64,000 nt of DNA from Aschersonia sp. MBC 622. Its lineage: Eukaryota; Ascomycota; Sordariomycetes; Hypocreales; Clavicipitaceae. Under the pieces are notes generated by a model, which saw only the letters and a program-made list of their open reading frames with translations, had not been told where the DNA came from and searched no databases. The DNA lies in contig JARJPL010000637.1 of assembly GCA_030782805.1 (NCBI GenBank), positions 36,667 to 100,666 of the forward strand. The letters run 5' to 3'. The translations under genes and the position numbers were made by a program. Below, in pieces: positions 10,801 through 21,183 of the stretch; the first letter of the stretch is position 1; each line of letters begins with the position of its first letter.

Positions 10801-12155
10801 GGCTCAAAGGCTTCGGCGTGACCATGTACACCACAAGTGGCCATGGAGTGTGAAATGAGAACGCCCTTAGGCTTTCCAGTTGAGCCACTAGTGTATAGAA
10901 TATAGGCCAAGTCCTCCTCTGTGGGTAGATGCTGAGAAACAGGAGTTTGGAGATCGACAGTGAAGTTGGAGCGCCAGTTGGTAAATTCGGTGATATCAAC
11001 CCAGGTAAGCTTTTTGAGAGATTCCGCAGCTTCGGAGCCGTCGTTCAGGTTGACGCTCGGAAACGGCACGCTTCCGACACCAATGACGACGGACGACTTT
11101 GTGTCCTCTACGATATCTAGGAGACGTTGCGGAGGCGCATCCATAGGTAGCGAGCAGACTGCAAAACCTGCCTTGAGCATAGCAATGACGGTAATGTAGA
11201 ACTCAGGGCCCGCTGGCAAGAACAGAGGAATCGCGCGCTGGTTTTTATACGCTGGAGTCCAGTCGATTGTGCGTTCCATGAGTAAAAGCTCTTCTGCCAG
11301 CCCCTCTGCATCAGCGTTGAGCTGGAGATATGTCCATTTTCGGACTGTAAATGAATCATCGGCAACGGCTTCGACGGCGATGCGATCGGGGCATTCGAGG
11401 ACACGACGCTCAAAAGCGCCATGCATTAAGGACGGGTAGTTTTGTTTAATGTGCGAATCGGTTTTGAGAATAGGTGCCTTCCACAGCTTGAGAGGGTAGT
11501 TCAGGTTGGACATTTTCGTTTCAGGAGCCTGTGTCGCTGAATCGGCAAGGTACTTGGCGACGAGCTCGAGCATGTGGGAAACCAGCACAGAGTGACCATG
11601 CTTGGAATCTATCGAGAGTGTCAAGTCTGCAATACTTCCGTCTTCAAGAGGCTCGACTCTTAAACAGAAAGCCTGGTCCATCGTCAAGGTCAGTTGACGC
11701 GATCGGCATCCGAGCGAGGTATGCACGCAACTTACACGAGATGCTTTGGCCGCGGGTGCGACGTCGAAGACGATTTCAATTTCGAAATCCAGATTGTTCT
11801 CATCTAAGTTCTCGGTAGGGAACGTAGCGACTTCGATGTGGTCTGATGTAAAGACGCGTGGTTTTGAGTTTCCAGGAATGGAGGCTGTGGCGAGCAGGCG
11901 CTGAGGATTGGCGTCGTCGATATCAGCATAGTTGGCGATGAATGCGACGGCTTCGAGATCTGTGACGCCAGCAACAAATGCTGCAAATGCTTTCAAAATG
12001 GAGGTGGGAGATTTGACAATGGGCGACGCCTTGAGAGTGGAGGATTGGTATTGCCGAGGGACCTGCTTGGCGTCGACTTCGTTGTGAGTAGCCAGGTCAT
12101 AGTATGGCAGATTGGTGCGAGGGACCTCGGCCGGCCGAACTTGTGTGATGGCCAT
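7899..12155 (-). CDS. Single-module nonribosomal peptide synthetase (A-T-C)
   Basis: One uninterrupted reading frame encodes 1,418 aa from the first ATG at 12155. Residues about 1-235 have no recognised catalytic motif. The adenylation domain (about 240-775) shows YILYTSGSTGKPKG at 418-431, FDLSLME at 469-475, YGPTEAT at 565-571, YRTGD at 651-655, GRLNMEQVKL and RRVELGEIE, and SSGKVDRK with the catalytic Lys767. The Asp in FDLSLME fits an alpha-amino acid substrate. The carrier domain has LDSL with Ser842 as the phosphopantetheine site, in place of the usual GGDSL. The condensation domain (about 930-1395) has FHAIYDG with catalytic His1090, and FGSVFHGR. There is no thioesterase or reductase, so the terminal C domain probably releases or condenses the product. 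The A-T-C order resembles single modules of fungal siderophore-type synthetases. Product unknown; it is the likely core of a small cluster. Confidence 0.93.
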   Translation of the reverse strand: MAITQVRPAEVPRTNLPYYDLATHNEVDAKQVPRQYQSSTLKASPIVKSPTSILKAFAAFVAGVTDLEAVAFIANYADIDDANPQRLLATASIPGNSKPRVFTSDHIEVATFPTENLDENNLDFEIEIVFDVAPAAKASRVSCVHTSLGCRSRQLTLTMDQAFCLRVEPLEDGSIADLTLSIDSKHGHSVLVSHMLELVAKYLADSATQAPETKMSNLNYPLKLWKAPILKTDSHIKQNYPSLMHGAFERRVLECPDRIAVEAVADDSFTVRKWTYLQLNADAEGLAEELLLMERTIDWTPAYKNQRAIPLFLPAGPEFYITVIAMLKAGFAVCSLPMDAPPQRLLDIVEDTKSSVVIGVGSVPFPSVNLNDGSEAAESLKKLTWVDITEFTNWRSNFTVDLQTPVSQHLPTEEDLAYILYTSGSTGKPKGVLISHSMATCGVHGHAEAFEPLPAGPELRWLQFAMPTFDLSLMELFVTLGYGGTVCSAERSLMLSDIERAVNFFNATALFTVASMATLLRPKALPTLTTIVSGGEALTKYAIDNFAYDAPREPNSKPKRVINIYGPTEATMCATFENAALGTRGSIAGTVFSCSSVVLVDANSSDDLIQVPMGLTGEIVFGGPMVGYGYMNRPEETAKAFTTGLDLGSVYRTGDKGRIVFDPKGEPKLEILGRLNMEQVKLNTRRVELGEIESTIAKVEAVREVATVVLNGSFLAAYVAVRENFGDVTDESFISQCREVANEGLPAWMRPVEYIVVPKVPRTSSGKVDRKTLQNVAVEDFGNSITQKQAINDNLTYEGTVDLKDTDSVSAMLEHILMAILGEGATDIANSPLALTTYGLDSLRSMKLLQELRRQAVEGLAIKDVLVGQNFASVVKTILELHLDQLKEAEEAAAAKNDGLIEIEDEEEILFLPLGAKLKHFDHTCRRKCVEALNIPSEDIVEVLPATGLQTRVLSSIEESAEILKVSKPWVEHYPYLVPEHIDADRLEAAVIQALKGRDAFRTVWVQVEHPLAPYAQCVLSPNSPHAKLPILRMECPVYDERPGSLWHRTVDNAQKSAEETFGLHSLGSVTSFVRSADKKHCVVVFSVFHAIYDGMSLQALRRDIAEAYHGLPISSTGKSGVRVPVEEHLKSDWLGTSMFWAQRMAGVASFKAGDRVLKTEGAVFTNVNTNVGIASESLECTFSTGELFAKAKSEGLFTPMAVIQAAWSMTLAQTLVGDEAAPKYDVQFGSVFHGRHTADSLDAFALMLDGLPTRVSFEKNKNLTHREICSRMFKQYTDTLGFTEMPCPSIQFARTTRRFDSSVILQTFPAPDIDVDMNGLPAFNRANDKVPPWKETSSDTPILIEMWPGVDKTEDKLSIRCSYSQVWPGYEFMTPEWIQGLLVTFNKALTQVLNNPDGVFDVVQSATSPQDAMDCSP

Positions 12156-14557
12156 ATTGGAGGCTATCAAGATTATGCAGTTGGGTATTTTGCAAACTAA
12201 TTATTCGAGTCTGGGGCCTTGAGCAAGGTGTGGACAGTTGGCTGTCTAATAAAGGGTCTTTGGACGGGTTGGCGCTGACAGGTGTAATCCCGCCGTAGCA
12301 CGAATGCCGCTGAGGCAGTCAGATATCCGCAACGCTCCCGTCCACGTTGGTCCTATCCATGCGGCATAGCTTCCAGAATAGGGAGATTGCTGACCTGCGC
12401 CGGGGTTAGGTTGCCGTGCACTGTAAAGCGTAATGGAAGATCGATTCAGGTACCGGACGGACCAAGACCCACAAATGCCGGCAGCTGGACGTAGGGCTGC
12501 TCCCGAGCGCTGACTTGTTCATTTCTCCCCAATTGAATTCCAATTAGACTTGCAACGGTTTGTCAGTTTTTCAACACTGGCGCGCGGGATTCGTGGCTCT
12601 GTGTGAATCCCTCTTTCACGAAATGCCTCCTCAGCCTCTGATGACATTCCGCATACCGCTCAAAGCGTTTGGCGGCACTGGTTGCCTAGAGAGGCAAGTC
12701 AGCGGCGACGGTATTTGCAGCCATATTAGGTCATCTTTACGACGACTCAGCAGCGGTTCTGGCGGCCATATATCGTGCGTCACATAGTATCAGTAGAGCT
12801 GGTTTGGCGAGCAGTCTGACATCAGCATGGTATTAGTGACTGGCAACAAAGCTCCACACCAAGCGCTGTGTAGGTAGCCACCTGGCGAAGCAAGGCAGGA
12901 AACCCCCTGGCTAGCAAACCGAGAAACGTGATACGTGTTGGGAAGGCCGAGACCAGGTCTTTGACGCGCTTTCGAGAAAATTTAAAGGACCGGCACAATC
13001 CGAGAAAACCGTCTTGGTTTGAGCTGGCTTAGGAGTTGCTACCAAGAAGGGGAGGCCGTTAGACTGGCGTCGCTTTTGCAGCAAGGCCAATGAGATTGTC
13101 ACGGTCGCGTTTGCCGACGAGGAAAGATTAGTGTTTTGAAGTACTCAAGTAGATATCTTGTCTTTCCCGTATGTTGTGCATCAGTAAATGCGACGATGAC
13201 ATCCGGTGAGCCAGTGGTGTTGACCGTACCGGAGTCCAGATGGAGGAGATTATTTGGCTACATCTATATCGATGAACAGGTTCGGTGGGTCTCTCCTGGA
13301 AAGTGGCTGTGGCGGAGACGGAGCATTGTTTGACCTGTTCTCCCGCTCGTAGTCCAAGAACCCTACGATCTTGAGATATTCATAAATCTGCTGAATCATG
13401 TACGCCATGCGGGATCGATACAGAACGAATCAGTTAATGAGTTTCTATTAGATGCGAAGCACTGAACTCATGTCTTCCGACCGCAGATCAACAACCATGC
13501 CCAGGCGGAAGTGACTTTCACATGCTCTATATTCAGCTGTAGGGTTCCTTAGGTAAGCATAACTTGACGTTGTTAGCAGGTTAAGACATAAATGGCACAA
13601 TTGTGCTGTCAATATCTGTAATTCTGAGCGCCAATTAATTAAGATGGAAAGCAAACCGAGACAGAATCGCGAGAACCGCCCACATTCTGTAGGTTCATTT
13701 CCCTGCGGTTCTTTCATCGCAGCCTCTATTACCCCAGAGTCCAGCTCCGTTTTCCCCGCGCTTCCCACTCTCCCCACACCATGACAGCCAAGAAAATGAA
13801 AAGTCAGTTCGTATCCATTGTTTTCGAGTGGAATGTTTTCTGAGCTGAGCAAAAGATTTGCACGGGCATCAACTGCGAATGCGGCCTAGGCTTCCGATAG
13901 TTCACTGACGGCGGGGAAACGACAGAGCGAGGGCAAGCCACCATGACTGCTGGTGGAGCCTCACAACTCAATACTACGCACTTGCACAGACCGAGCCCCT
14001 CTCTCATGCGAAAACAAACACTAATAGCTGGGATTGTGTATAGTAATAGTAACACGAGCATATTAAATGTATCACTGGCTGAGAGACGATTCTTGTTTTG
14101 AACCGAAGCGACCATTTTGCCTAGCGAGTGAATTCAGTGGTTGCTTGCGACCGCACGGCGGCGAAAATGAAATAAAACGTCCGTTCGCTGACCAGTAGCC
14201 ATGGAGCCATGCAACTAGCCAAGCCTTCGAGCCAGTCATGACAGAGAGAAAGGAACCAGTTGAGGCTTGTAGATCTCCTCTCTCGGCAAAGCGTCCCCTC
14301 CCCCAGCTCCAGCACACTAGCCGAGGCATGGGCGTGGGCGTGGGCGAGTCTTTGCTCGAGGCCACCCAGTCACCAACCAGCAAGTTTAGAGTTTTTCCTC
14401 ACTCCGCATCAAGACTATCGTCGATTGCCCCAGACTGCATATATTTTCTCTCCTCCACCCTCATCCCCCGTCGCGCGACCGTTCTCGACCGCCTCTGCCC
14501 GCATCACCAACGTCCGTCGTGTCGAGAGCAAGCGAAATCTTGCTCAACTCATCCATC
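12156..14557. other. Long intergenic region, no gene supported
   Basis: This 2.4 kb between the divergent NRPS and small membrane protein genes has only short frames with no family resemblance and no obvious signal peptides. The right end (about 14430-14550) is CT-rich with a TATATTTT stretch near 14438, which is a plausible promoter and leader for the downstream gene. The left end must hold the NRPS promoter. Confidence 0.45.
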
Positions 14558-15175
14558 ATGGGCAACCGTCGCGGTATTGCGCGAGTGACGCTGGTTGGCG
14601 AGGCCGTCAGCCGGACCATTGTCTCAGCCATGGTCATTGTTGCCATTGTTGTGGGAGCCACCAGCATCTATCCCAAGGGCTTCACGGTCATGTTTGTCAC
14701 GGTACGCTGACTCGCTGCTGTTTTCTCTCGCCTTCTACGAGCTGACAATCCTCTAGGCCGGTATCGCCGTCGTTGTCGAGGGTGCTCTTCTGCTTCGTGC
14801 CCTGTTCTACCTTCTCAAGCCGTCCGCCTACAACTTGACCAATCTGCGCGGCGGCATCCTCATTTCCGTGCAGTGCATCCTCCTCGCCCTTTTCATCATT
14901 GCTGCCGTCTTTGCGTTCAGAGACTACTCCAAGGAGCCCGGTTACGAGAGCCGAAACCAGGCCGCCGTTTACGATAGACGCATTGCCTGTGGAGTTCTCA
15001 TCATGGCGTCCATGTAAGATTAATTCTTTGGGTATCATCTGATATTTGTACTAACTTATTCAGCCTGTTTCAAATCGTTCCCACCATCATCACTATTGCC
15101 AGACTGTCTCAGGGCAGTGATGAGGACATGAAGATCAAGAGCAAGGAGAGCGACGAAAAGGCTCACGAGCACTAG
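14558..15175 (+). CDS. Small four-helix membrane protein, unknown function
   Basis: Three exons (14558-14701, 14757-15013, 15064-15175) with introns of 55 and 50 nt give 170 aa. I do not recognise a named family. Four hydrophobic segments are visible: about 17-35 (VSRTIVSAMVIVAIVVGAT), about 40-70 across the first junction (MFVT-AGIAVVVEGALLL), about 82-100 (ILISVQCILLALFIIAAVF) and about 123-150 (GVLIMAS-ILFQIVPTIITIA). The C-terminus is charged and probably cytosolic (QGSDEDMKIKSKESDEKAHEH). The length and topology resemble small fungal integral membrane proteins of the DUF7702 or tetraspan type, but I cannot assign one. The start has a good context (ATCATGGGC) after a CT-rich leader. It is confident as a gene because both junctions keep frame and hydrophobic pattern. 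Confidence 0.82.
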
Positions 15176-17232
15176 GCTTCGCACTGGTAGAGAAACGGAA
15201 CATAGAACGCCCCAGCATCTAATGGTCACATGCATTGACGATTTCTCGTGATGATAATATGAATTTAATTAATTGAATACTCCCAACGATGCCCTTTCCT
15301 GTGACGTGCTTGAATGGGGGCCTGGAGGCCCTTAGGGGGCAATACCTGTCGGCCCACCGACGGGCGATGCCGTCAAACTGCAGCAGCCACAGTCATTGCC
15401 CGTTGATTCACACGTGCAAGAGTCGAGAGCTCATCCCAATAAAGTTCGTATTCAGGCATATTTCGTCGATTATGACGCGGAAGAAACTGCTGTTGCTGCT
15501 GCTTCAGCACACCCAATTGATGCGCCACTGCGACACGGGATTGGGGACTTTTCAGTGGACGCACCACTGAAGCGCCGCTTCTTCAGCGTCTGCAGGCGCT
15601 AAGAATGACGCTCTTTTGTTCCTCGTACAAATGCACGAGACAATTCGCTGCGTTTCCGTGATTGGCCTTGACATAAACCAGGAGACGAAAGACTTTACAG
15701 ATTGTTCCGCCACTATGCGTCGCAGTGCATCGTTACCGGCGTAAATCCGCCAATATGCCGTCATTTTGTTTTCGACGACAGTATCCTGTCACGCCTGTGA
15801 GGCATACAACGTAATTCTGGCGCACACTAATTGTGTGTAGCTGTATATCCTTTCTTATTACCAGATGATACTCGCTAGTCAGACTGCTCCGCCAAAAATT
15901 GGAAGCTGGGGGTATTCACTGGGGTCAGAGTACGCATTGTACGCGTAGCCTATTAACTACTACCTCGATCATTGCAGTCACACCTACAACCCATAGCTAT
16001 TCGATTGGCTTGTCACAGAATGGGCAACGCAGGCGAACAACAAAAGCTCCGCGTTAAGGTTAAGAACTGCGAATCAGATCGGATACTTTCGTTTCAAAAG
16101 CTATCAAGTAGCCTTATTGACGTAGATCATGACTGTCGAACAGAGGTGATGGGAGGAATCTGGTATCGTTCCGAATATGGCAGTACGTGTGTCGAAGGGT
16201 AGTGGCTCATATTCCGCTTCCTTTCTAGAGTAGCCACGATCTGGATGCTTTGGTTTATACTCTTTTGAGCCTGTAGAAGTCAGCAATACTGCTGACCAGA
16301 ATTACACACGTTAACATGGCTCTGGTGAAGTAGTGCACTCTACGACGACATCTCAATGCATCTCACAGTTCCAACAATGGATGCAAGACAGCCCATAGCA
16401 TGTGTATGTCCAAACATGATCAGCCTACGAGAGAGATGAAGCAATTGCCGCCAGAAAACTCCAAGTAGGAGTACCATCTAAGGCATATTCGCAGTCTCGT
16501 GATGAATCGTTTCCCTGAGCGCGGCGCACAAATCACAGAAAGCCTGCAGCGCCAACTAACAAGTGCAACAAACATAAGCAGGCTGAACCAGTGGTATCCA
16601 CCATAAAATCAGCCTTGCCGCGCGAATAAGTGGTACATTGTGACACACGGGGAGTGAGACGGGAATAGCAGCTGGCGGGCTTGGCATTGATGTGTGGTTG
16701 GGTGCCAGCCAGAAGGAATCCTTCATGTCCGATGACGTACATATTCGGGTTTGTGTACTCGTCAGGCAATGTTGACCTGAAAGGGTCGTGTTTTCCACAA
16801 GCGAGTCTAAGCTCTTCGTTTCCTCGACGGTTTCATGTTCCTGAGGGGAACAAGACCTCGCCGATGTTGCAATTCCTTTCAATCAACACAGTCGAAGGAT
16901 AATCAGCCACATACTAGGGAATGCACTAATAAAAGTGAAAGTGGCACCCAAAACTAGTCTGTACGACCGTTTTAACAAAAAAAATTGGATATTGCCTAGC
17001 ACCGCCAACGGGCGTACGCCCCTTCTGGCCCAATTCTGGAAGTAGTCGGCCACGGCGGCCCGCTGCGTCTCTTGGCGTGTATTCCGAAAGGAGATTGTCT
17101 CTGCAAATGACAATACGTTGAAGAAAAGTCTCCGGCCCGATGAATGGACGTTCTCTCCTGTATAGGCCGTACTCCTAGATTTCGGGCTTTGTTCCATCTT
17201 TTGTCCCATCTCAGCTCCGACTCTTGTTAAAG
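15176..17232. other. Intergenic region with small hairpins and a possible gene remnant
   Basis: This 2 kb has no intact gene. A perfect 8-bp-stem hairpin (TTCAGTGG, 5-nt loop, CCACTGAA) sits at 15551-15571. On the minus strand, 16533-16900 carries a frame with Cys-rich, secreted-protein-like spacing (see the separate entry). The rest shows no motif. Confidence 0.45.
16533..16900 (-). pseudogene. Possible remnant of a small secreted-type protein
   Basis: On the minus strand one frame reads NCNIGEVLFPSGT, then an in-frame stop, then RRGNEELRLACGKHDPF, LPDEYTNPNMYVIGHEGF and GTQPHINAKPASCY. The even composition and cysteine spacing look protein-like rather than random. There is no start codon with a signal peptide, and the frame is broken by at least one stop. 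I do not recognise the family. It could be chance, so confidence is low. Confidence 0.22.
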
Positions 17233-19712
17233 ATGCTGGGCCAGCTTCGAGGTCCATGCCTCCGACTCATTTCAGTTATCGGTATTCTTGCATCTCGATT
17301 CTTCAATGCTCGATTCGTCTATTCTCTTGCCGTCGTATGAACGCTCGCAGCCAAGACCACCCACATTCGAGCCCACTTGTCCGCGCTTCGGACCATCGAC
17401 CTCTTCCTCTGGGGACCAACCTTTTTCTTTCAAGACTTGATCTTTCTTCTCGCCTTGCGATGGGTCTGTGATCTTAATACCAGCAAATGGCGTCTCTACA
17501 AAGTCTATCAACTGTTCGCGGCTTGTGTTAGCTTGGGCCTGTTCGTGCTGGCCACGGCCAGCATGTCGTTCTACTCAATTGCCGGCACCCAATTACACTG
17601 GCGTAACGCTGCATTTGTTAGCGGCGAGCCGTCACGTAAAATTTTACTCTCAGGAGCCTGCAGAGCTTCTTTCTGCAGGACTGTTGCTCCATTCCCACGC
17701 GCATCGTGCTGCGAATCGTCACGACCGTTACCAAATTCGCCTCGCAAATTATGAGAGCACGCCTTGGACTCTCTTACACAGGGCTATATACAAAATTGGA
17801 ACAAGACGTTCTTTCAAATGACAGTATCGAGTTGAGCCACCAACTAACCTTCGGCCAAGGAGACTTTGTCGATCGGCTGTTCAAGTCGCCAGGTTGGAAA
17901 TTTGTCGTGGTTCTCTTCAGTAGTCTCATGGTGTACGAGATTGTGCTGTTTATTATCCTACCACCAGAGCCAACCTTCATCTTTATGTCCTGGGCCGTTC
18001 TAGCGTTGCCCGTCATTGACGTACATGCCTCGTCTGCACTCGGTGTTTTGCACCCCATTTTCGGCGCTGGTATGCATTTTGAATGGAATACTACCACGGC
18101 TTTGGCAAATACAGGTCCATTGCCATGGCTGCCAAACGGCACCACACTCCAGGGGTTCGAGGACTGGTACGACGGCAAGAAGCACTATAGCCCTGCCCAT
18201 GACCCTCTTCACATTTCAAACTTGAAAGACGACTTGTTGCCAGAGCTTCGAGGTGTATTAAAAAACATCAGTATCAGGCATATTTCCCTGATCAAACTGG
18301 AAAGCACTCGAAAAGACGTATTTCCGTTTAAGAAGGATGGCTATATTTGGAAAAAGCTGGCGGAAACTTTTCGCGACGAAAGGATTCCTGAGCACGCCCT
18401 CGAACGGCTGCACACTAGGCACACTGACCCCAACAGCGAACCGCATGACGGATTCCACCACTTGAACAAAACGCCCAGAGGAAGTATAAGCTTCGACAAC
18501 GCATTTACGACTGCTTCATATACACGAAAATGCTTTACGGGCACATTATGCGGCGTCACGCCTCTCGTCGCAGATTTCAACGTCGAATTCAAAAACCATC
18601 TCTATCAGCCTTGCTTTCCTCAGATCTGCAACGCCTTCAATAAAAGTACTACAATCAACGACACCGACCATATCACATATCCATAAGAGACGTACATGAT
18701 GCAGTCCATTACTGACAGTTACGACGAGGCACATGAGCAACTACCTGCGATGGGGTACGCACAAGAAAATATTATTACGAAGGAATACCTTCAAGGAGGG
18801 GCTCCAAAATTCGGCTATGTCGACCTTCCAGATATAAACTACTACGGCATGGCGGAGGTCGCCATCGAAGACTACATTCGCGACGCATTTGCCAATGCGA
18901 AACGCGACAATGAGCGTGTCCTGCTTATTTACACACATCACAAGCACGACGCACCACCCCTTTGAAATACCGAGAGAGGAGAGATATGTTTCATTGTCCG
19001 GAGACTCAAACTTGAACGATTTGTCGCATTACTTGAACGCTGTAGGCTACGTTGATCGGTGGATGAATAAGATTCTAGGCATCCTGGACGAGCAACGAGT
19101 CGCCAATGAGACATTGGTCGTCGCCGTGCGCGACCACGGCTTGTCCATCGCTGAGAATCACGGCGTGACAGCCTACCTGAACCCTAACGTGGCAAATTTT
19201 CATGTTCCCTTGGTGCTTTCCCATCCACAGCTACCAACACTTCACAGCAATGCCGCAGTGCAGTCCCTCCAGATCTTGCCAACCATTTTGGATCTCTTGC
19301 TGGAGACAAGGTCGCTGCCGGACGAGGCTTTTCAAGCAGCGACCGATCTTTTGGGCCTTTATGAAGGCCAATCTTTGATTCGGCTCACTCATACTGAATC
19401 AAGAAAGACTGGTCAGTCTAACTGGCAATTACCGTCATGAACACCGGTAAAGCGACGCTAGGTGTGCGAAGTGCTCGTGACCCAGCGTGGCGCCTTGTGG
19501 TGCCCCTTGTCGAAGACATGGAGTGGCGCTTCACGAACCTCGAGGACTTTCCCAATGAAACAGAAGAAATTGTTGACTTTGGTTATACTTCATTCCTCGG
19601 GACAATTGAAGAGATACACGTAAAAGGCGCGGATGTGTGGGCGGAGGAAGCCGCCTTCCTGGCGCGGTGGTGGGTAGACGAAAATCGAAGACGATATCGC
19701 TACACAGAGTAG
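17233..19712 (+). pseudogene. Broken fungal membrane sulfatase/alkaline-phosphatase-superfamily gene
   Basis: Segments in several frames together match a fungal membrane protein with an N-terminal multi-helix region and a C-terminal sulfatase-like domain. In order they are: LRLISVIGILASRFF; AKTTHIRAHLSALRTIDLFL; KLESTRKDVFPFKKDGY; FTTASYTRKCFTGTLCGVTP; YMMQSITDSYDEA; THITSTTHHPFEIP; LVVAVRDHGLSI; WRLVVPLVEDMEWRFTNL; and EEAAFLARWWVDENR. Disabling lesions are an in-frame TGA at 17338-17340, a frameshift near 17640-17665, an in-frame TAA at 18684-18686, a frameshift near 18930-18960 and a frameshift near 19430. The usual GDHG metal site reads RDHG. No intron with proper signals repairs these breaks. 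The decay is moderate and most blocks remain readable. It probably was a phosphoethanolamine- or sulfate-ester-acting membrane enzyme. Confidence 0.82.
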
Positions 19713-19791
19713 GCCGCTATAAAATGGATACTCTCTTCGAATCTCGAATTTGAATGTTCAAATCATCAATAGACAAGATACTATTCTACCT

Positions 19792-21183
19792 CTATAATTC
19801 ACCGTCGGCTTCCCAATCGCCGTGGGAAGGCTCCTGTAGCAGCTTGTTGGCATGGCTCGCCCTCGGATGCGGCGTTACAACGGTGTAGTTGCACGTCGGA
19901 CAATACGTCTTGTCGTTTTGGGTGGGTGGATACTTGTCCTGGTTGAATGTAGAGTTAAGCATGACGGAGCCGACAATCGATCCAGTCTCCAGACGAATCC
20001 AGGTCTCCGCGATGGAGTTGTTCTTCTTGAGCTGGGCGCGGTTAATGCGGATCTGTCGTGCACCCCGAACCCAGTTGCCGTATCCGCCGTAGCCCGAGTG
20101 CTGGCCAAAGCACAGATTGACGCCGTTTCCAGTCACTGTCGTGTCGGGCACCAGGCGATCCCACTTGTAGCACCAAGTGTCGCCGTGGTCATGGCCTGAG
20201 AAGAGGCCAATCATGCCGGGCGTCGATGCAATGGCGCGCATAAAGGGAACGTCCTGGCCACCATATGCGCAAGAGCCATCATTGGTGCCGTCGGGGCACC
20301 ATCCCTGTGCCTGCGGCGCGAGAAGATAGTCGTCGTTGATGCCGGGGTTGGTATACGGATCTATGCTGCTTCTGCCATGCTCCTTTTGGATGGCCTGGAA
20401 CACATAGGGAGGAATATGCACAAAGCCTAGCGACGGGATGACATGACCGAATTGTGCCGTCAGTTCGGTATTCGTTTTTTGGAACCAGTCGACGACACTC
20501 TGGTCGACCCAGCCTGGTTGTCCGACGCGGCTGCCGTTGGTGTGCGTCTCCTGAAAGTAAAAGCCGCCGCGAGAGTCAAAGAACCACAGGAGCAGCTCTG
20601 GAGCACACTCGGGCTTGCAGCACCTGCGCGAGTACACCGGAAGATAGTAATTGCTCACGCCGGCATTACGGCCTGGAACCATGCGCCCGGTGCGGCAGTT
20701 GGGATATGAGTTCTCGCGCGCCCAGATGGAGGCCGCGGAGATGTTAAAATCACTATCGTGATTTCCGTAGGTGGACGCCCACAGCAGGCCACGGTCCACG
20801 ATGGGCTTCACAATCTGGTCGATGTACACGGAGCCGTTGTGGACAAAGGCATTTTCGCCAGTGATGAGGTCTCCGTTCAGGACCACAAGCTGGGGCGTTT
20901 CCTTGTCGAGGACATTGTTTAGGACCTTGACCGAGTTGATGTCCTGCTGCGGACCCCACGAGTCCCATGCATCTGCGGTGCAATACAATCAGCCAGCTGC
21001 CACAGAGTGCTACAGTCCAGTAAGCATACTTTCGCCAAAATGAAGGTCCTCAAATACACTGATTTGAAAGTTGCCGCGCCTGTCGAAAGTAAGACGACGT
21101 TCTGCTATCGACGGTGCCTCCACGGGCGCACCAGCCGCTAGGGCCAAAAGTACGGACAGAAGCGCGAAATGCATCAGTTCCAT
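19792..21183 (-). CDS. Secreted calcineurin-like metallophosphoesterase (Dcr2-type)
   Basis: Two exons (21030-21183, 19792-20972) joined across a 57-nt intron give 444 aa. A signal peptide (MELMHFALLSVLLALAAGAP) is followed by the dimetal phosphoesterase motifs: DLH at 46-48, Asp62, NGD ending at Asp86, GNHD at 121-124, then GFVHIP and FSGHDHGD. The exon junction restores HFGE-NAWDSWGPQQD, a block seen in fungal Dcr2-like phosphatases. It hydrolyses phosphate esters; this secreted form may act in phosphate supply or on cell-surface substrates. Several N-glycosylation sequons are visible (NGS, NIS, NST). In-frame ATGs also occur at 21174 and 21192; 21183 gives the cleanest signal peptide. A TATA box lies about 70 bp upstream. 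It is convergent with the broken sulfatase gene. Confidence 0.92.

Noticed and set aside
10326..10853. Plus-strand frames of up to 175 codons inside the NRPS region
   Set aside because: They lie opposite a continuous 1,418-aa synthetase with all core motifs and show no motif of their own.
13448..14115. Minus-strand frames of 103-134 codons in the gap after the NRPS
   Set aside because: No signal peptide, conserved motif or splice pattern that would support a gene.
12156..14557. Possible AT-rich repeat-induced-mutation block or transposon in the long gap
   Set aside because: Base composition is balanced, and I see no transposase frame, terminal repeats or AT-rich shift.
17630..17655. A GTAAAA...CTCAG pair that might act as an intron in the sulfatase relic
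   Set aside because: The segment is only 18 nt, too short to splice, and its removal would not change the frame, so it cannot repair the shift.
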